Source: Bacillota bacterium
GTDB lineage: Bacteria > Bacillota > Sulfobacillia > Sulfobacillales > Sulfobacillaceae
Assembly: GCA_021797675.1 (NCBI GenBank)
Contig: JAJZZH010000168.1
Span: 1-43,882, forward strand
DNA length: 43,882 nucleotides
Direction: 5' to 3'
Part shown: one piece after another, positions 26,110 through 35,384 of the stretch
Numbering within the stretch: the stretch's first letter is position 1
How the letters are laid out: each line of letters begins with the position of its first letter
Position numbers and translations under genes: made by a program
Notes under the pieces: model-generated
What the model was told of the DNA's origin: nothing
Seen by the model: the letters and a program-made list of their open reading frames with translations, nothing else
Database searches by the model: none

Positions 26110-27354
26110 ATGGAACTTACCACTCAGCGAGCATCGTTGCAATGGTTTACCGACGCCAAATTCGGCCTATTTGTCCATTGGGGTCCGTACTCGCTACGCG
26201 GGCTCGAGGCGTCCTGGCCTTTGCAACCGCATAGTCAGCAACACACCCCTGTAAACGAATATGAGGCTTTGGCCGATGAATTTAACCCGATTCGGTATGA
26301 TCCGGAAGCGTGGGTGCGAATGGCCAAGGATGCCGGAGCTGGCTACATGGTGCTGACCTGCAAGCACCACGACGGGTACTGCCTGTTTAGCACCAAGACT
26401 ACGACGTATTCCGCTCCAAATACCGGTCCCCGCCGGGACCTGGTCGCGCCGTTTGCCGACGCGGCCCGACAAGCGGGACTCAAAGTCGGATTCTACTTTA
26501 GTTTGATTGACTGGTACGATCCGGATTTTGCGACGATACCGATCGCTGACTTCATCCGTTCTCCTCGGCCTTTCCAATACGACCCCGTTCGATGGTACGC
26601 CTTTTATCGCCGGTTTGTGACTCAGATTCAGGAATTGTTAACCGATTACGGCTCGGTGGACATCATGTGGTTTGATGTGCCGGGGTTCGCGGCCGAGCGG
26701 TGGTGCAGCCAAGAACTGAAGACGATGATGCGTTCCCTGCAACCGCGTCTGTTGGTCAATGACCGATTGCCTGGGGCAGGAGATTACGGAACTCCGGAAC
26801 AGTTCATTCCAACGGTTCCACCCGACGGGGTCTGGGAGACCTGTATGACGATGAATAATCAGTGGGCCTACCACCCGGACGGCAGCCAATACAAGAGCGT
26901 CGGACAACTGATTCGAAATTTGGCGACCGTGGTCGGCAAAGGCGGCAATTTTTTGTTGAATGTCGGTCCCAAGCCGGACGGCACCTGGCCAGAAGAGGCA
27001 GAGGAGCGGCTGGCGGGACTAGGGGAGTGGATGCGGCAAAACGGGGCGGCGATCTACGGAACGTCTCGCGGTCCTCATCCTGCGTGTTTCGGTGGGCCGA
27101 TAACCCGAAAGGGTGCAACGCTGTACCTTCATGTCTTTAATGTGCCACCGTTTCCGTTGGAACTGCGCGGGGTGTACGGAGAAGTGGCGGGCGTCCGCGT
27201 GCTGCATAGCGGTGAACTGCTAACCTATCGCTATTATGGTGGTGTTCGCCGTCCCGACAAACTGGAGATCGACCTGCCGCAAGCCTCGGCCGATCCGTGG
27301 GATACGGTGGTGGCTGTAGAATTCGCCGAACCCCCGACCTGCATCGAATGGTAA
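26110..27354 (+). CDS. GH29 alpha-L-fucosidase, cytoplasmic
   Basis: This 414-aa protein matches glycoside hydrolase family 29, retaining alpha-L-fucosidases. Key signs are WFTDAKFGLFVHWGPYS (12-28), LTCKHHDGYCLF with H86-H87-D88, VDIMWFD with the nucleophile D189, and GGNFLLNVGPKPDGTWP near the end of the barrel. The C-terminal 100 residues form the usual small beta-domain. There is no signal peptide, so it must act on imported oligosaccharides. That fits the CUT1 transporter upstream. GAGGAGGAGA precedes the ATG by 6-8 bp. Some GH29 enzymes act on 3,4-linked fucose or on beta-galactosides, so linkage is open. It is the strongest pointer to fucose as a substrate of this region. Confidence 0.92.
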   Translation: MELTTQRASLQWFTDAKFGLFVHWGPYSLRGLEASWPLQPHSQQHTPVNEYEALADEFNPIRYDPEAWVRMAKDAGAGYMVLTCKHHDGYCLFSTKTTTYSAPNTGPRRDLVAPFADAARQAGLKVGFYFSLIDWYDPDFATIPIADFIRSPRPFQYDPVRWYAFYRRFVTQIQELLTDYGSVDIMWFDVPGFAAERWCSQELKTMMRSLQPRLLVNDRLPGAGDYGTPEQFIPTVPPDGVWETCMTMNNQWAYHPDGSQYKSVGQLIRNLATVVGKGGNFLLNVGPKPDGTWPEEAEERLAGLGEWMRQNGAAIYGTSRGPHPACFGGPITRKGATLYLHVFNVPPFPLELRGVYGEVAGVRVLHSGELLTYRYYGGVRRPDKLEIDLPQASADPWDTVVAVEFAEPPTCIEW

Positions 27355-27593
27355 GGCTTTCCCGCGTGACGTCGGTCGCGGCGCCATCAGTGTCCGCGAC
27401 CCCAGCTCGTTGGTGGTCTCCGATGCCGCTGACATCGATGACCCAGTGCAAACAGTAGTTGCTCCCGCCTCCCCTGGCATCAAGCTGCCGACGGGGGCGT
27501 TGACGGTCCCTGAAGCTGGCGCTCTCGCCGGGGCACCGCCGTCCGCGCTTCCGGCCGCGTCAGCGTCGGGCGCGGTCGCCGAGACAGCGATGG

Positions 27594-28239
27594 GGTCCGC
27601 AAACTCTCGGCAATGGCAGGGGTAACGATAGCGTTGACGCTGCGTCACCAGGCGTTCGAGGCGGACCACGCAATCGATTTGTTCCGAGATCTCTTCGCCA
27701 CGATTTTGAGCAAGTATGCCGCAAATGGGGCACTGCAGCTCGTCGTCGGGCAACCGACGATATTCATGCCGAGTCGGCAAGTTCGCATACCGGCGGCGCC
27801 TGGGGGACGCACTGGGCTCTCCCGCTGCCGGCGGCAGGACGTGGACTCCGGCGCGGCAGCGGGGTCCGATGGGCTGACGGTTTCCGCAGAAAGCGCGGGG
27901 CGAGGGGGTCTGGCGCTCGGATTTGCGGCCAAAGAGGGATCGCGCCGAGTCTTTGGTCCGGATCACCGCTGTCTCCCCCGGCTCCCACAGGCGGCGATGC
28001 TCGGCGCTCAGTTGCACGACCTCTGCCTTGAGAACCGCGGGGGGCTGTTCGTATTCTTGCATCGTGGCCCGTAGAACCCTCACCTCGTGCCGCAATCTCT
28101 GCACGGTCGCAGCGGCCTCAATCGCGTTGGCCGACCGAATCTTCAGTTGTCGTGAAAGTTCCCTTTGTCCGCCTGTCATACGAACATGATACTCCGATAG
28201 CCTGGGATTGTCCATCCCTATTTCCATCAAACGCCACAT
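27594..28239 (-). pseudogene. IS66-family transposase (TnpC) fragment
   Basis: The minus-strand frame from 28239 shows a coiled-coil-like N-terminus and SLFGRKSER (residues 101-109). It also has the IS66 zinc-finger signature, CPICG (170-174) with GEEISEQ, and a later CHC (208-210). The following conserved TnpC region (the DDE catalytic core) is absent: the frame degenerates into low-complexity Ala/Gly/Ser sequence and runs into the 3' end of the fucosidase gene. tnpA and tnpB companions were not found. It is a truncated remnant. Confidence 0.8.
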
Positions 28240-28667
28240 ATTTATTGGCTACAATCGCGCTTGTTTTGTCAACGTGTTCAGCACCGAAATACCGGCTTAC
28301 CGAGTAGGAAGCTGGCGCCGTGGTGTAGGAGGTCTGGTCGCTCAGTTGGCCGTCCCTTTCGGTTGACGGTGCCTTAATACGCCCCCATGCTCGGTTTCCA
28401 GCAACCTCTCCAAAACTCCGTACATCGGGTCTTCCCACCGTACGGCTTCAAAGGTCCACTCCTCCCGGAGCCTACCTCGTCAGTCCCTCCCAGGTAAAGG
28501 CATCCGCCCATACTCCTGCATGAGCCCGAGTTTGCTTCAGCATACGGCACGAAATCACTAACACTGTAACACTGCCCCGACGACTTGGGCTAAGATAGCC
28601 CTCGTAAATCGGCCGTTGATAATGGGACTATTGCGGCATATCGACACCGTTTGTCTTCGCGATGCGC
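28240..28667. other. Intergenic region with possible group II intron debris
   Basis: No gene is seen. On the minus strand at about 28395-28440 the RNA would read AGCCGTACGG-TGGGAAGACCC-GATGTACGG, which resembles a group II intron domain V hairpin (AGC at the 5' strand, GTACGG on the 3' strand). A nearby CCGTC-AACCGAAAGG-GACGG stem follows. No reverse transcriptase is present. Confidence 0.3.
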
Positions 28668-29222
28668 TCATAACTCCGCCCGAAGGCGGGCAAGAAACTC
28701 CTTGGTGCATGCTCGCTGCTCGGCAGCCATTTGCTTTCCAACGGGCGTCTTAAACTCCACCGTGTCAAGGAACTGGTGCTCAAATATGTCCGCGGTTTCT
28801 TCATACGCCTGCCCCTCCGCCCCGCCTTTGGTGAAGGCTTTGGCAATTCCGAAGGCACCGAGCAACTCCACGTAATTCGCGTCGTGCACGATCTGTTCCT
28901 CCACCGTTAAAGGTGACTTTAGGTGGCGTTGAAGCCGACGAAATCCGTCACCGACTTCCTGCTCGGGCCACCCAAGTTGTCTCAGAAAATCGTGTGCCCG
29001 GTCCGAAAAATCGGGGGACGATGCGATCAGGTCGACCAGACCATGGAAACTCGCTAAAAAATACATCACATCCGAGCGCGGGGCAGGCATAACGTCCTCT
29101 GCCAAAGCCGCCAGACGACCGACGATGCGTTGAATGTGACGAAAGTCATGCGCAGCGTCTTTACCGACATAAAAAGGCTCGACAAACTGCAAATATGGAT
29201 CGACGGAATCCCGATTCACCAT
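28668..29222 (-). CDS. HD-domain-like protein with an altered metal site
   Basis: This 184-aa helical protein resembles small HD-domain phosphohydrolases. It has DAAHDFRHIQRIV (H25, H29) and a later VHDANYVELLGAFGIAKAF, with the aspartate that closes the metal site. The expected central HD doublet reads FHGL (H60-G61), so one metal ligand seems lost. The ATG at 29222 is chosen because GAGGTGA lies 5 bp upstream; an ATG four codons earlier overlaps that site. It stands alone on the minus strand between mobile-element remnants. A housekeeping or signalling nucleotide role is possible, and a weakened or changed activity is likely. Confidence 0.72.
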   Translation of the reverse strand: MVNRDSVDPYLQFVEPFYVGKDAAHDFRHIQRIVGRLAALAEDVMPAPRSDVMYFLASFHGLVDLIASSPDFSDRAHDFLRQLGWPEQEVGDGFRRLQRHLKSPLTVEEQIVHDANYVELLGAFGIAKAFTKGGAEGQAYEETADIFEHQFLDTVEFKTPVGKQMAAEQRACTKEFLARLRAEL

Positions 29223-29948
29223 GTCACCTCGCATTCTCGATTAACCGTAGAATTGGGGTCACCGAGATTATATCGAGAAAATTCCGCTAAGTCGTTCTCC
29301 GGCCCGAATACGCGTCAAGGCCCCCCAACTCAGCAGTTGGTTCAACCATGTTTTGCACCATACAGCGAATGATTCCGAAGGCCAAATCAACCAGATTTTG
29401 CACAAACCAGACCAAATCACTGGTGATGAGGCAGGAGACCGTCCAACCCTAGACGGCAAATAGCCGAACGATCAAGCCAGCGGTCGTTCCGATGTTCATT
29501 CTGCCACGCCTGTATGTTTCTCCAAGCGCACAGAAGTTATCATTGTGGATACAAATGTTGTCTGCTGGCCAAACGACCCGGTCACCAGGCGAAAACATTC
29601 GGAGCAGCAGCATGCAAAGGCACTACGCCATCGCTGGGGATTCGCCACCGGGTTGCGTAGCAGTGCCGTATCCTCATACTTGGCATAGGTTGATATTTTT
29701 TCATCCATGAAGCGCAGGCCAGGCTGCTTGGCGTTCAGCGGCATTGAGGCGGTGCTACGAATCGCATTGACGGTAGATCGTGACCCCGGGAGCGGGAGGG
29801 CAGGCTGAACGCCGATGCACTCCGTGGTCGTCGCAAGCCAGTGCCCTGCGAACGCTTCTTGTCTGCCCGGGTTGCGGGCTCATCGTTCCCGCTTTGCTTG
29901 CCAACCCATCTATCCTCGCGCTGTGCGTTTCGTTGAGGGCGCGCGCCG
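29223..29948. other. Intergenic region with decayed coding remnants
   Basis: No intact gene is supported. Protein-like patches occur on both strands, for example FNHVLHHTANDSEGQINQIL on the plus strand from about 29340, but they are short and broken by stops. A small hairpin CCAACT-CAGC-AGTTGG lies at 29327-29342. The composition suggests old insertion-sequence material; no family could be named. Confidence 0.4.
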
Positions 29949-30710
29949 TCAACCCTGCTTCGTCTTCGGCGCAGGGCCGCGGGGAGACAATTCGTCAACC
30001 CACCCCTGGATACAGAATTCCAGCCACTTTCGACCTTCCTCTTCGGTAGCCTGATTGGCGTCCGTGAGCCACCGGGGCAGCGGCCCGTCCCAAGTGTCGA
30101 GAAGGGGGAGGCGAACGGTGTCGGGATAGGCGGCCCAGATGAGTTGGGTCTCTCCTTTCCCGGCGTGGCCGATGGGGATTGGTCCTGGGAATGGACCCGG
30201 ATACTTCGAAAAGGTATCCACTTGGGCCACCTTGATCCATTGGAAAATGTTCGGCTGGGGCAGGGTATCCTTGAGCTTCCTCCCCCATCCTTCGCCGAAC
30301 GTTTTCGCCACCTCCCGGATCAGTTCGGACCCCGCCCGGCGCAGTGCCAGCGATTGCAAGCCCTCCAATCCCTGGTGGTGTTGCAGCACATAGATGCGGC
30401 CAAATCCCATGTTCATCATGCCCCTGAGGGACTCTTTGGCGTAGCCAAAGAACGCTTCAGGGTCGAAATCCATCTCCCCCTCGTCCGCACCGCCCGCCCA
30501 ACTCATGGTGGGTCCGAACGGGAGCGGCGGTGCCAGAACACACTCACAGCGCTGTTCGACTGCTTCACAGATGGCATTGGCGATGAGAAAATCGGTGCCA
30601 ATGGGTAAATGGGGACCGTGATATTCGACAACGCCTGCCGCCATCAACAATGGCACGTTGCGATAAACGGCGTCTTTTAACTCCTCTGGCCGCATCTGAA
30701 CCAGATGCAT
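29949..30710 (-). CDS. Creatininase-family amidohydrolase-like protein
   Basis: This 253-aa protein shows the creatininase fold signature VVEYHGPHLPIGTD (E29, H31, H34, D40) near the N-terminus. QHHQG (about 110-114) replaces the usual NGHGGN, and GHAGKGETQ lies in the second half. These residues place two metal ions in creatininase. The family also includes lactone or amide hydrolases in sugar and cofactor metabolism, so creatinine itself is unlikely. AAAGGAGG precedes the ATG by about 8 bp. It lies downstream of the SDR gene on the same strand, about 220 bp away. Co-occurrence with SDR, RraA and enolase genes suggests a hydrolase for a sugar-acid derivative such as a lactone. Confidence 0.85.
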   Translation of the reverse strand: MHLVQMRPEELKDAVYRNVPLLMAAGVVEYHGPHLPIGTDFLIANAICEAVEQRCECVLAPPLPFGPTMSWAGGADEGEMDFDPEAFFGYAKESLRGMMNMGFGRIYVLQHHQGLEGLQSLALRRAGSELIREVAKTFGEGWGRKLKDTLPQPNIFQWIKVAQVDTFSKYPGPFPGPIPIGHAGKGETQLIWAAYPDTVRLPLLDTWDGPLPRWLTDANQATEEEGRKWLEFCIQGWVDELSPRGPAPKTKQG

Positions 30711-30929
30711 GTGACAGGCCTCCTTTAGCGACTACCTATTACCTATATCCCTTCTTACCGATATCCTTTCGACGGGGGAAACTCCTTCAGCTTACGCAAT
30801 GCTTTCAGGCACGTCTATCGAACGGTTACCGGGCAGATCTGCCTTAACGGTCCTAACGCGGATGACCACCACCCACCGGATCGCGGTCGACGGCCCTGGC
30901 GTATTTGGGCGTCGTGCGACTGGGAGGAA

Positions 30930-31709
30930 TCACCCTATTTTTGGCAGCGAAGGCAGTGCGCTGGCCACGCCTCCGTCCACGCTGATGGCGGAGCCGGTCA
31001 TAAAGGAAGCCTCGTCGGAAGCCGCAAATACAATGACATTCGCGATTTCCTGAGGGTCGGCCACCCGCCCTATCGGTAGCCGCCGACCCATGGCGTTCAG
31101 GCCGTCCTCCAGGCTTTGAGCAGCCATCCGGGTCAGCGACTCTTCCATCATGGGGGTGTGGACGGCTCCAGGGAGAATGGCCACCGCGCGAATATGTTCT
31201 GGTGCATACTCCAACGCGATCGATTGGGTCAGCGAGACCAGCCCGCCTTTGCTGGCCGCATAGGCCGCATGTTGTCCCAGCGTTCTCAGCGCATGCACGG
31301 ACGCCACATTGATGATCACGCCGCTGCCGATTCGCCGCATTACCGGAATGGCGGCCCGGCTGGTCAGAAAGGCTGCCTTGAGATTGACGGCCAGGACACG
31401 GTCCCAATCCTCGTCGGAGGTTTCTTCGAGCCTGCGTTGGAACAGCACCCCGGCATTGTTGACCAAGGTGTGAATGCCGCCAAAGGTGGACACCACGCGG
31501 TCCACGGCCGCCTGCACGGCGTTTGACTGGGTAACGTCCGTGGGTAAGAAGAGGGCCTGGCCGAGCTCCTGGGCCAAGAATCGGCCCGCTTGGGCGTCTA
31601 GGTCCAAAATGGCGACCAAGGCTCCCTTGGCGGCAAAGGTGCGTGCCGTGGCTGCCCCAATCCCCTTGGCTCCACCGGTAATCACAACCACTCGTTGTTG
31701 GAATTCCAT
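30930..31709 (-). CDS. SDR-family dehydrogenase, candidate 2-keto-3-deoxy-aldonate dehydrogenase
   Basis: This 259-aa classical short-chain dehydrogenase has the cofactor motif TGGAKGIG (11-18), NNAG (84-87), catalytic S137, and Y150-x3-K154. D36 in ILDLD, just after the second strand, suggests NAD(H) rather than NADP(H). The ATG at 31709 follows AAAGGA by about 10 bp; a GTG three codons upstream almost abuts the site. In the non-phosphorylative L-fucose pathway an SDR oxidises 2-keto-3-deoxy-L-fuconate to the 2,4-diketo acid, and that role fits here. A sugar or polyol dehydrogenase is the main alternative. Confidence 0.88.
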   Translation of the reverse strand: MEFQQRVVVITGGAKGIGAATARTFAAKGALVAILDLDAQAGRFLAQELGQALFLPTDVTQSNAVQAAVDRVVSTFGGIHTLVNNAGVLFQRRLEETSDEDWDRVLAVNLKAAFLTSRAAIPVMRRIGSGVIINVASVHALRTLGQHAAYAASKGGLVSLTQSIALEYAPEHIRAVAILPGAVHTPMMEESLTRMAAQSLEDGLNAMGRRLPIGRVADPQEIANVIVFAASDEASFMTGSAISVDGGVASALPSLPKIG

Positions 31710-32218
31710 CGGTTCCACATCCTTTAGTTCTTTTGTGCATCATCGTCCGTCATCCTGCGGTACCCGCCCCATTATCGGTCAGGGGGCTTTGGCCCGCACA
31801 TCCTATCCAGGAATCCAGGGGGGCGTTGCCGGCGACTGCCAAACTAAGATCGCCGTTCTTGACCGTCGGGTTCAATAATAGCACCGTAAGACTAATCTAT
31901 GCGCAACAAGCTGAAAAGAGAAGACAATCCGACAAGCGACATGACCCTTTCGGCTGGCACACGATCCGCGGCTGAGCCATGAAACGCGATAAGAACCTGA
32001 AAGCGGCACTTTGTCATACTTAGAGGGGGGGATTATGGGTTGATGCTATCGTCAAGCAATTAGAGACGGTTTTGGGTCTTGCGTGCGTCGGATGAATTTG
32101 CTAAGATTTAGCCAACGATTAGATATGAGACCTTAGGTTGTAAAAGTGAACCTAGTAATTGTGAAGCGCCAGGGGTCAACGTCACCGTGGAACGGGAGCA
32201 CCTTCAGTTGAAGAAACG
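31710..32218. other. Divergent regulatory region between SDR and IclR genes
   Basis: No gene is seen. For the IclR gene a weak promoter is possible: TTGCTA (32098-32103), 16 bp, TAGATA (32120-32125). The right half is AT-rich, as expected for a divergent control region that the IclR protein may bind. No clear palindromic operator could be picked out. Confidence 0.4.
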
Positions 32219-33034
32219 ATGGGCAGGATTGCTATGAAAGTGAAGAATACGTCATTGCCGAAGGGCACATCAGCCCTTACCACACTCAAAACGTTGGAGA
32301 TCCTGCAATGCCTGGCGGAAAATGGACAACCGATGTCGCTCTTGGATATTCAACGGGCGACGAATTTAGGCAAGACCACCTGCCTGCGCGTCCTGCAGGC
32401 TTTGGAAACCAAGCATGTTGTGCAACGCGATCCGCAAACCAAAAAATACCGGATAGGCCTTCGCCTGTTGGAATGGGGCATGGCCGCCGTCAGTACCCTG
32501 GGGCTACAAGATGTGGGACGGAAATACCTGGCCCTGTTAAGCCAAGCCGCTGGCGAAACGGCGCACGTAGGCGTGCTGGACGCCTACGATGTGGTCTATG
32601 TGGGCCAACATCAACCGAGCAATCCCATTCGGTTTATTGCCCGCATTGGCTCCCGAGCTCCCAGCCACTGCACCGCGATGGGAAAAGTGCTCATCGCCCA
32701 CTTGGAAGGCTCGGAGCGAGGGCTGTACTTCCAGCAGCACCCGCTGACACCAATGACCCCCACCACCATCACCGAACGGCAGGCGTTTGTCAAAGAATTG
32801 GAGACCGTTCGACTCAACGGATTTAGTGTCGACATGGAGGAACATCGGATCGGCGTGCGGTGTATCGCGGCCCCGGTTAGAGGACAAACCGGCCAAGTCG
32901 TGGCCGCCATGAGCATTAGTGGTCCTACCGAACGATTTTCCAGCGACCGCCTGCCGGAGTTGGCGGATTTGGTTCGCCACTTTGCTCAGCAGGTTTCTGA
33001 AGAATTGGGGTACGTGGGCTCCCTGATCGATTGA
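32219..33034 (+). CDS. IclR-family transcriptional regulator
   Basis: This 271-aa regulator has an N-terminal winged helix-turn-helix (about residues 18-80: LKTLEILQCLAENGQPMSLLDIQRATNLGKTTCLRVLQALE). The C-terminal IclR effector domain carries AHVGVLDAYDVVYVGQ, SHCTAMGKVLIAHL and GFSVDMEEHRIGVRCIAAPVR. The last is the ligand-binding signature for small acids. IclR proteins often respond to pyruvate, sugar acids or their keto derivatives. It sits between the SDR/creatininase genes and the dehydratase/aldolase genes, so it likely controls both. The start could be the ATG at 32219 or the one at 32234, where AGGA lies 5 bp upstream. Confidence 0.93.
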   Translation: MGRIAMKVKNTSLPKGTSALTTLKTLEILQCLAENGQPMSLLDIQRATNLGKTTCLRVLQALETKHVVQRDPQTKKYRIGLRLLEWGMAAVSTLGLQDVGRKYLALLSQAAGETAHVGVLDAYDVVYVGQHQPSNPIRFIARIGSRAPSHCTAMGKVLIAHLEGSERGLYFQQHPLTPMTPTTITERQAFVKELETVRLNGFSVDMEEHRIGVRCIAAPVRGQTGQVVAAMSISGPTERFSSDRLPELADLVRHFAQQVSEELGYVGSLID

Positions 33035-33040
33035 CGGCTG

Positions 33041-33064
33041 GCGGACCGAGCGGCGGTCTGCCTG
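33041..33064 (+). terminator. Weak stem-loop after the IclR gene
   Basis: GGCGGACCG and CGGTCTGCC form a 9-bp stem with one wobble pair shortly after the IclR stop. No T-run follows, so the terminator call is tentative. Confidence 0.35.
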
Positions 33065-33254
33065 CCCGTGTGGAAGTCGGCCGCTAGGATGAAAGGGATT
33101 AGTGCTCGGATTTCATAAAGTTGGGTAGATGCTTTGGGTTGGCTGGGGGGTTGGTCATGCGTTTCGTGCACCGCAATGGATAGCAATCATCGGTTGAGGG
33201 CCATGGAAGGTATTCGATGACACGCCGCTGAAGTTCGGCAACAGGGGGATCGGG

Positions 33255-34415
33255 ATGAAGATTGAACGAATCCAAACGTTTTTGGTTGCTCCCCGATGGA
33301 TCTTCGTCAGGATTGACGCCGACGGTCTTACGGGATGGGGCGAATCGATCGTCCCCAAACGGGCACTGGCGGTGATCGGAGCGGTTCAGGACTTGGCGCG
33401 CAACATCGTGGGGGAAGACCCCCGACGCATCGAAGATCTAAGGCAGCGCATGTATCGCGGCAGCTTTTATCGCGGCGGGCCGGTCTTGGCCACGGCGATA
33501 GCCGGCATCGAACAGGCGCTGTGGGATATCAAAGGCAAAATGTTGGGCGTGCCCATTTATGAATTTTTGGGGGGGCTGGCCCGGGACCGGGTGCGAGCCT
33601 ACGCCTGGGTGGGAGGGGATCAGCCGGACCATGTCGTGGAGCAGGTCGCGGAGCGAATGGCTGACGGCTACACCGCAGTCAAGATGAACGTGTCGGGAGC
33701 GATGCATTATCTCGATTCCTTCGACAAGGTCAAAGCGGCGGCCGATCGGGTGAAGGCGGTGCGCGAAGCCTACGGCGACGCCGTGGATATTGCGGTGGAC
33801 TTTCATGGCCGGGTGCATCGCGCCATGGCCAAAATGCTGATTCAAGCCCTGGTGCCCTATCATTTGATGTTCATTGAAGAGCCATTGTTGGAGGAGTGTA
33901 ACGAGCTCGTTCACGGTGGGGTGTTTGACCGCTCGATTCCCATCGCCACTGGGGAACGGCTGTATACGCGGTGGGACTTCAAGACCTTGCTCGGGGAGAG
34001 CGCCGTCGACATCATCCAGCCCGACATCTCCTTCACCGGCATCCATGAGCTCGAAAAAATCGCGCGGATGGCCGAGGCCCATGATGTCGCCGTGGCTCCC
34101 CATTGTCCCAACGGTCCCATATCCCTGGCGGCCACCCTGCAGGCCGACGCCTGTCTCCCCAATGTCGTCATCCAAGAGCATAGTGCGGGCATGCATTATC
34201 ATACTGGCTACCATGGATTACCCTCAGCGGATCTTTGGGCTTACCTGACCGATCCGGATCTACTGAGGGTGAATGAAGGATTTCTCTATCCCCCCCAGGG
34301 TCCGGGCTTAGGCATTGGCCTCGACGAGGAACGGATTGGTAAGAGCGCTGAAACAGGTTGGGAACTGCGTGACGTAATTTGGCGAAACGCGGACGGAACG
34401 GTGGCCGAATGGTAA
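33255..34415 (+). CDS. dgoD: D-galactonate dehydratase-type enolase-superfamily enzyme
   Basis: This 386-aa protein matches E. coli DgoD over its whole length, from the N-terminal PPRWMF-like VAPRWIF to the shared C-terminal VAEW. Catalytic and metal residues line up: D182 and H184 in VDFHGRV, E208/E209 in FIEEP, E234 in GER, and H283 in APHCPNGPIS. DgoD uses Mg2+ to dehydrate D-galactonate to 2-keto-3-deoxy-D-galactonate. The whole-length match makes galactonate the first guess, although related enzymes act on fuconate and other aldonates. GGGGGAT lies before the ATG. The aldolase gene follows about 90 bp downstream, and the two would act in sequence. Confidence 0.9.
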   Translation: MKIERIQTFLVAPRWIFVRIDADGLTGWGESIVPKRALAVIGAVQDLARNIVGEDPRRIEDLRQRMYRGSFYRGGPVLATAIAGIEQALWDIKGKMLGVPIYEFLGGLARDRVRAYAWVGGDQPDHVVEQVAERMADGYTAVKMNVSGAMHYLDSFDKVKAAADRVKAVREAYGDAVDIAVDFHGRVHRAMAKMLIQALVPYHLMFIEEPLLEECNELVHGGVFDRSIPIATGERLYTRWDFKTLLGESAVDIIQPDISFTGIHELEKIARMAEAHDVAVAPHCPNGPISLAATLQADACLPNVVIQEHSAGMHYHTGYHGLPSADLWAYLTDPDLLRVNEGFLYPPQGPGLGIGLDEERIGKSAETGWELRDVIWRNADGTVAEW

Positions 34416-34502
34416 GGCGAGAATTCGACGGTGGTCCGGCGGGTTTCCTGCGCGGTCTTCTTAGAAGGGGCAGCAGGTTGCTCTAAGACAGGAGGCAGGT
34501 TG

Positions 34503-35384
34503 GTGCAAGTCACTCGGGGCGTGTATGCGGCGTTGGTGACGCCGCTGGATGAAAATGGCAACGTGGCGGATGCTGTGTTAGAACGGCTTTGTGTGCATTT
34601 GATTGACCAAGGGGTTAGCGGACTCGGGATTTTGGGAACCACCGGCGAAAGCGTCAGCTTATCGCAGGACTCGCGAAGGATTGTTCAGCGAGTTACCCGA
34701 GGGGCAGCGGAAAATCGCGCGCGCATCATCACTTGCGTGGGCAGTACCAGCGTGGTCACCGTGCTCGGGCAGATTGACGAGGCAGCCCAATATGGTGCCG
34801 ACGCCGTCTTAGTCCTCCCGCCCTTTTACTATCCGCTGACGGAACGTGAGTTGCTCCAGTTTTATTCCACGGTGGCCGAGCGGTCCAGTCTTCCACTACT
34901 CATTTACAACATTCCCGCGCTGACCAAGATTAGCGTCCCGCCGCGCGCAGCCATCGAGTTGGCGCAGCATCCCAGGGTGGTCGGGATGAAAGATAGCTCG
35001 CGCAACATGGAGTACTTCGTGCAAGTAGCGGCCAGCCTGCAACCGGATTTCTTGCTGTTCACCGGTTCCGATGATTTGCTGCTGCCCAGTTTGGTCTCGG
35101 GAGGTGCGGGAGGTATTTGTGCTAGCGCCAACGTGGCCCCCGAATTCGCGCAAGGACTGTTTTCGGCCTATGCAGAAAAGGACCTAGAAGTTGCTCAGCG
35201 GTGGCAGCGTAGCATTGTGCGCTTGGTCCATGCAGCCCGGGCTCACGGGATTCCGAAATCGTGGAAAGCGATGCTCGAACTGAAGGGGTTTAGCCCAATG
35301 GATATGGCACTGCCGTTTTTGGCGTTGGACCAGAACGGCCGGGCCGAATTACAGCACGTTTTGGAAGAGCTGAATCTGTTATAA
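34503..35384 (+). CDS. DapA-family aldolase, candidate 2-keto-3-deoxy-aldonate aldolase
   Basis: This 293-aa class I aldolase of the dihydrodipicolinate synthase superfamily has GTTGE (45-49), Y135 in LLIYNIP and the Schiff-base K163 in VVGMKDSS. Family members cleave 2-keto-3-deoxy sugar acids to pyruvate and an aldehyde, which fits the product of the dehydratase just upstream. L-lactaldehyde would arise from the fuconate series and glyceraldehyde from galactonate. The GTG at 34503 follows AGGAGG by 7 bp; the TTG at 34500 is too close. Synthesis of lysine precursor is unlikely in this setting. Confidence 0.88.
   Translation: MQVTRGVYAALVTPLDENGNVADAVLERLCVHLIDQGVSGLGILGTTGESVSLSQDSRRIVQRVTRGAAENRARIITCVGSTSVVTVLGQIDEAAQYGADAVLVLPPFYYPLTERELLQFYSTVAERSSLPLLIYNIPALTKISVPPRAAIELAQHPRVVGMKDSSRNMEYFVQVAASLQPDFLLFTGSDDLLLPSLVSGGAGGICASANVAPEFAQGLFSAYAEKDLEVAQRWQRSIVRLVHAARAHGIPKSWKAMLELKGFSPMDMALPFLALDQNGRAELQHVLEELNLL

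Noticed and set aside
25885-26142. Transposase gene on the minus strand before the fucosidase
   Set aside because: Only a short C-terminal-like stretch exists and it overlaps the fucosidase start; at best a remnant.
29755-29952. Minus-strand frame resembling a TnpB tail
   Set aside because: No zinc-finger CxxC pairs or terminal hairpin of the IS605 kind could be found next to it.
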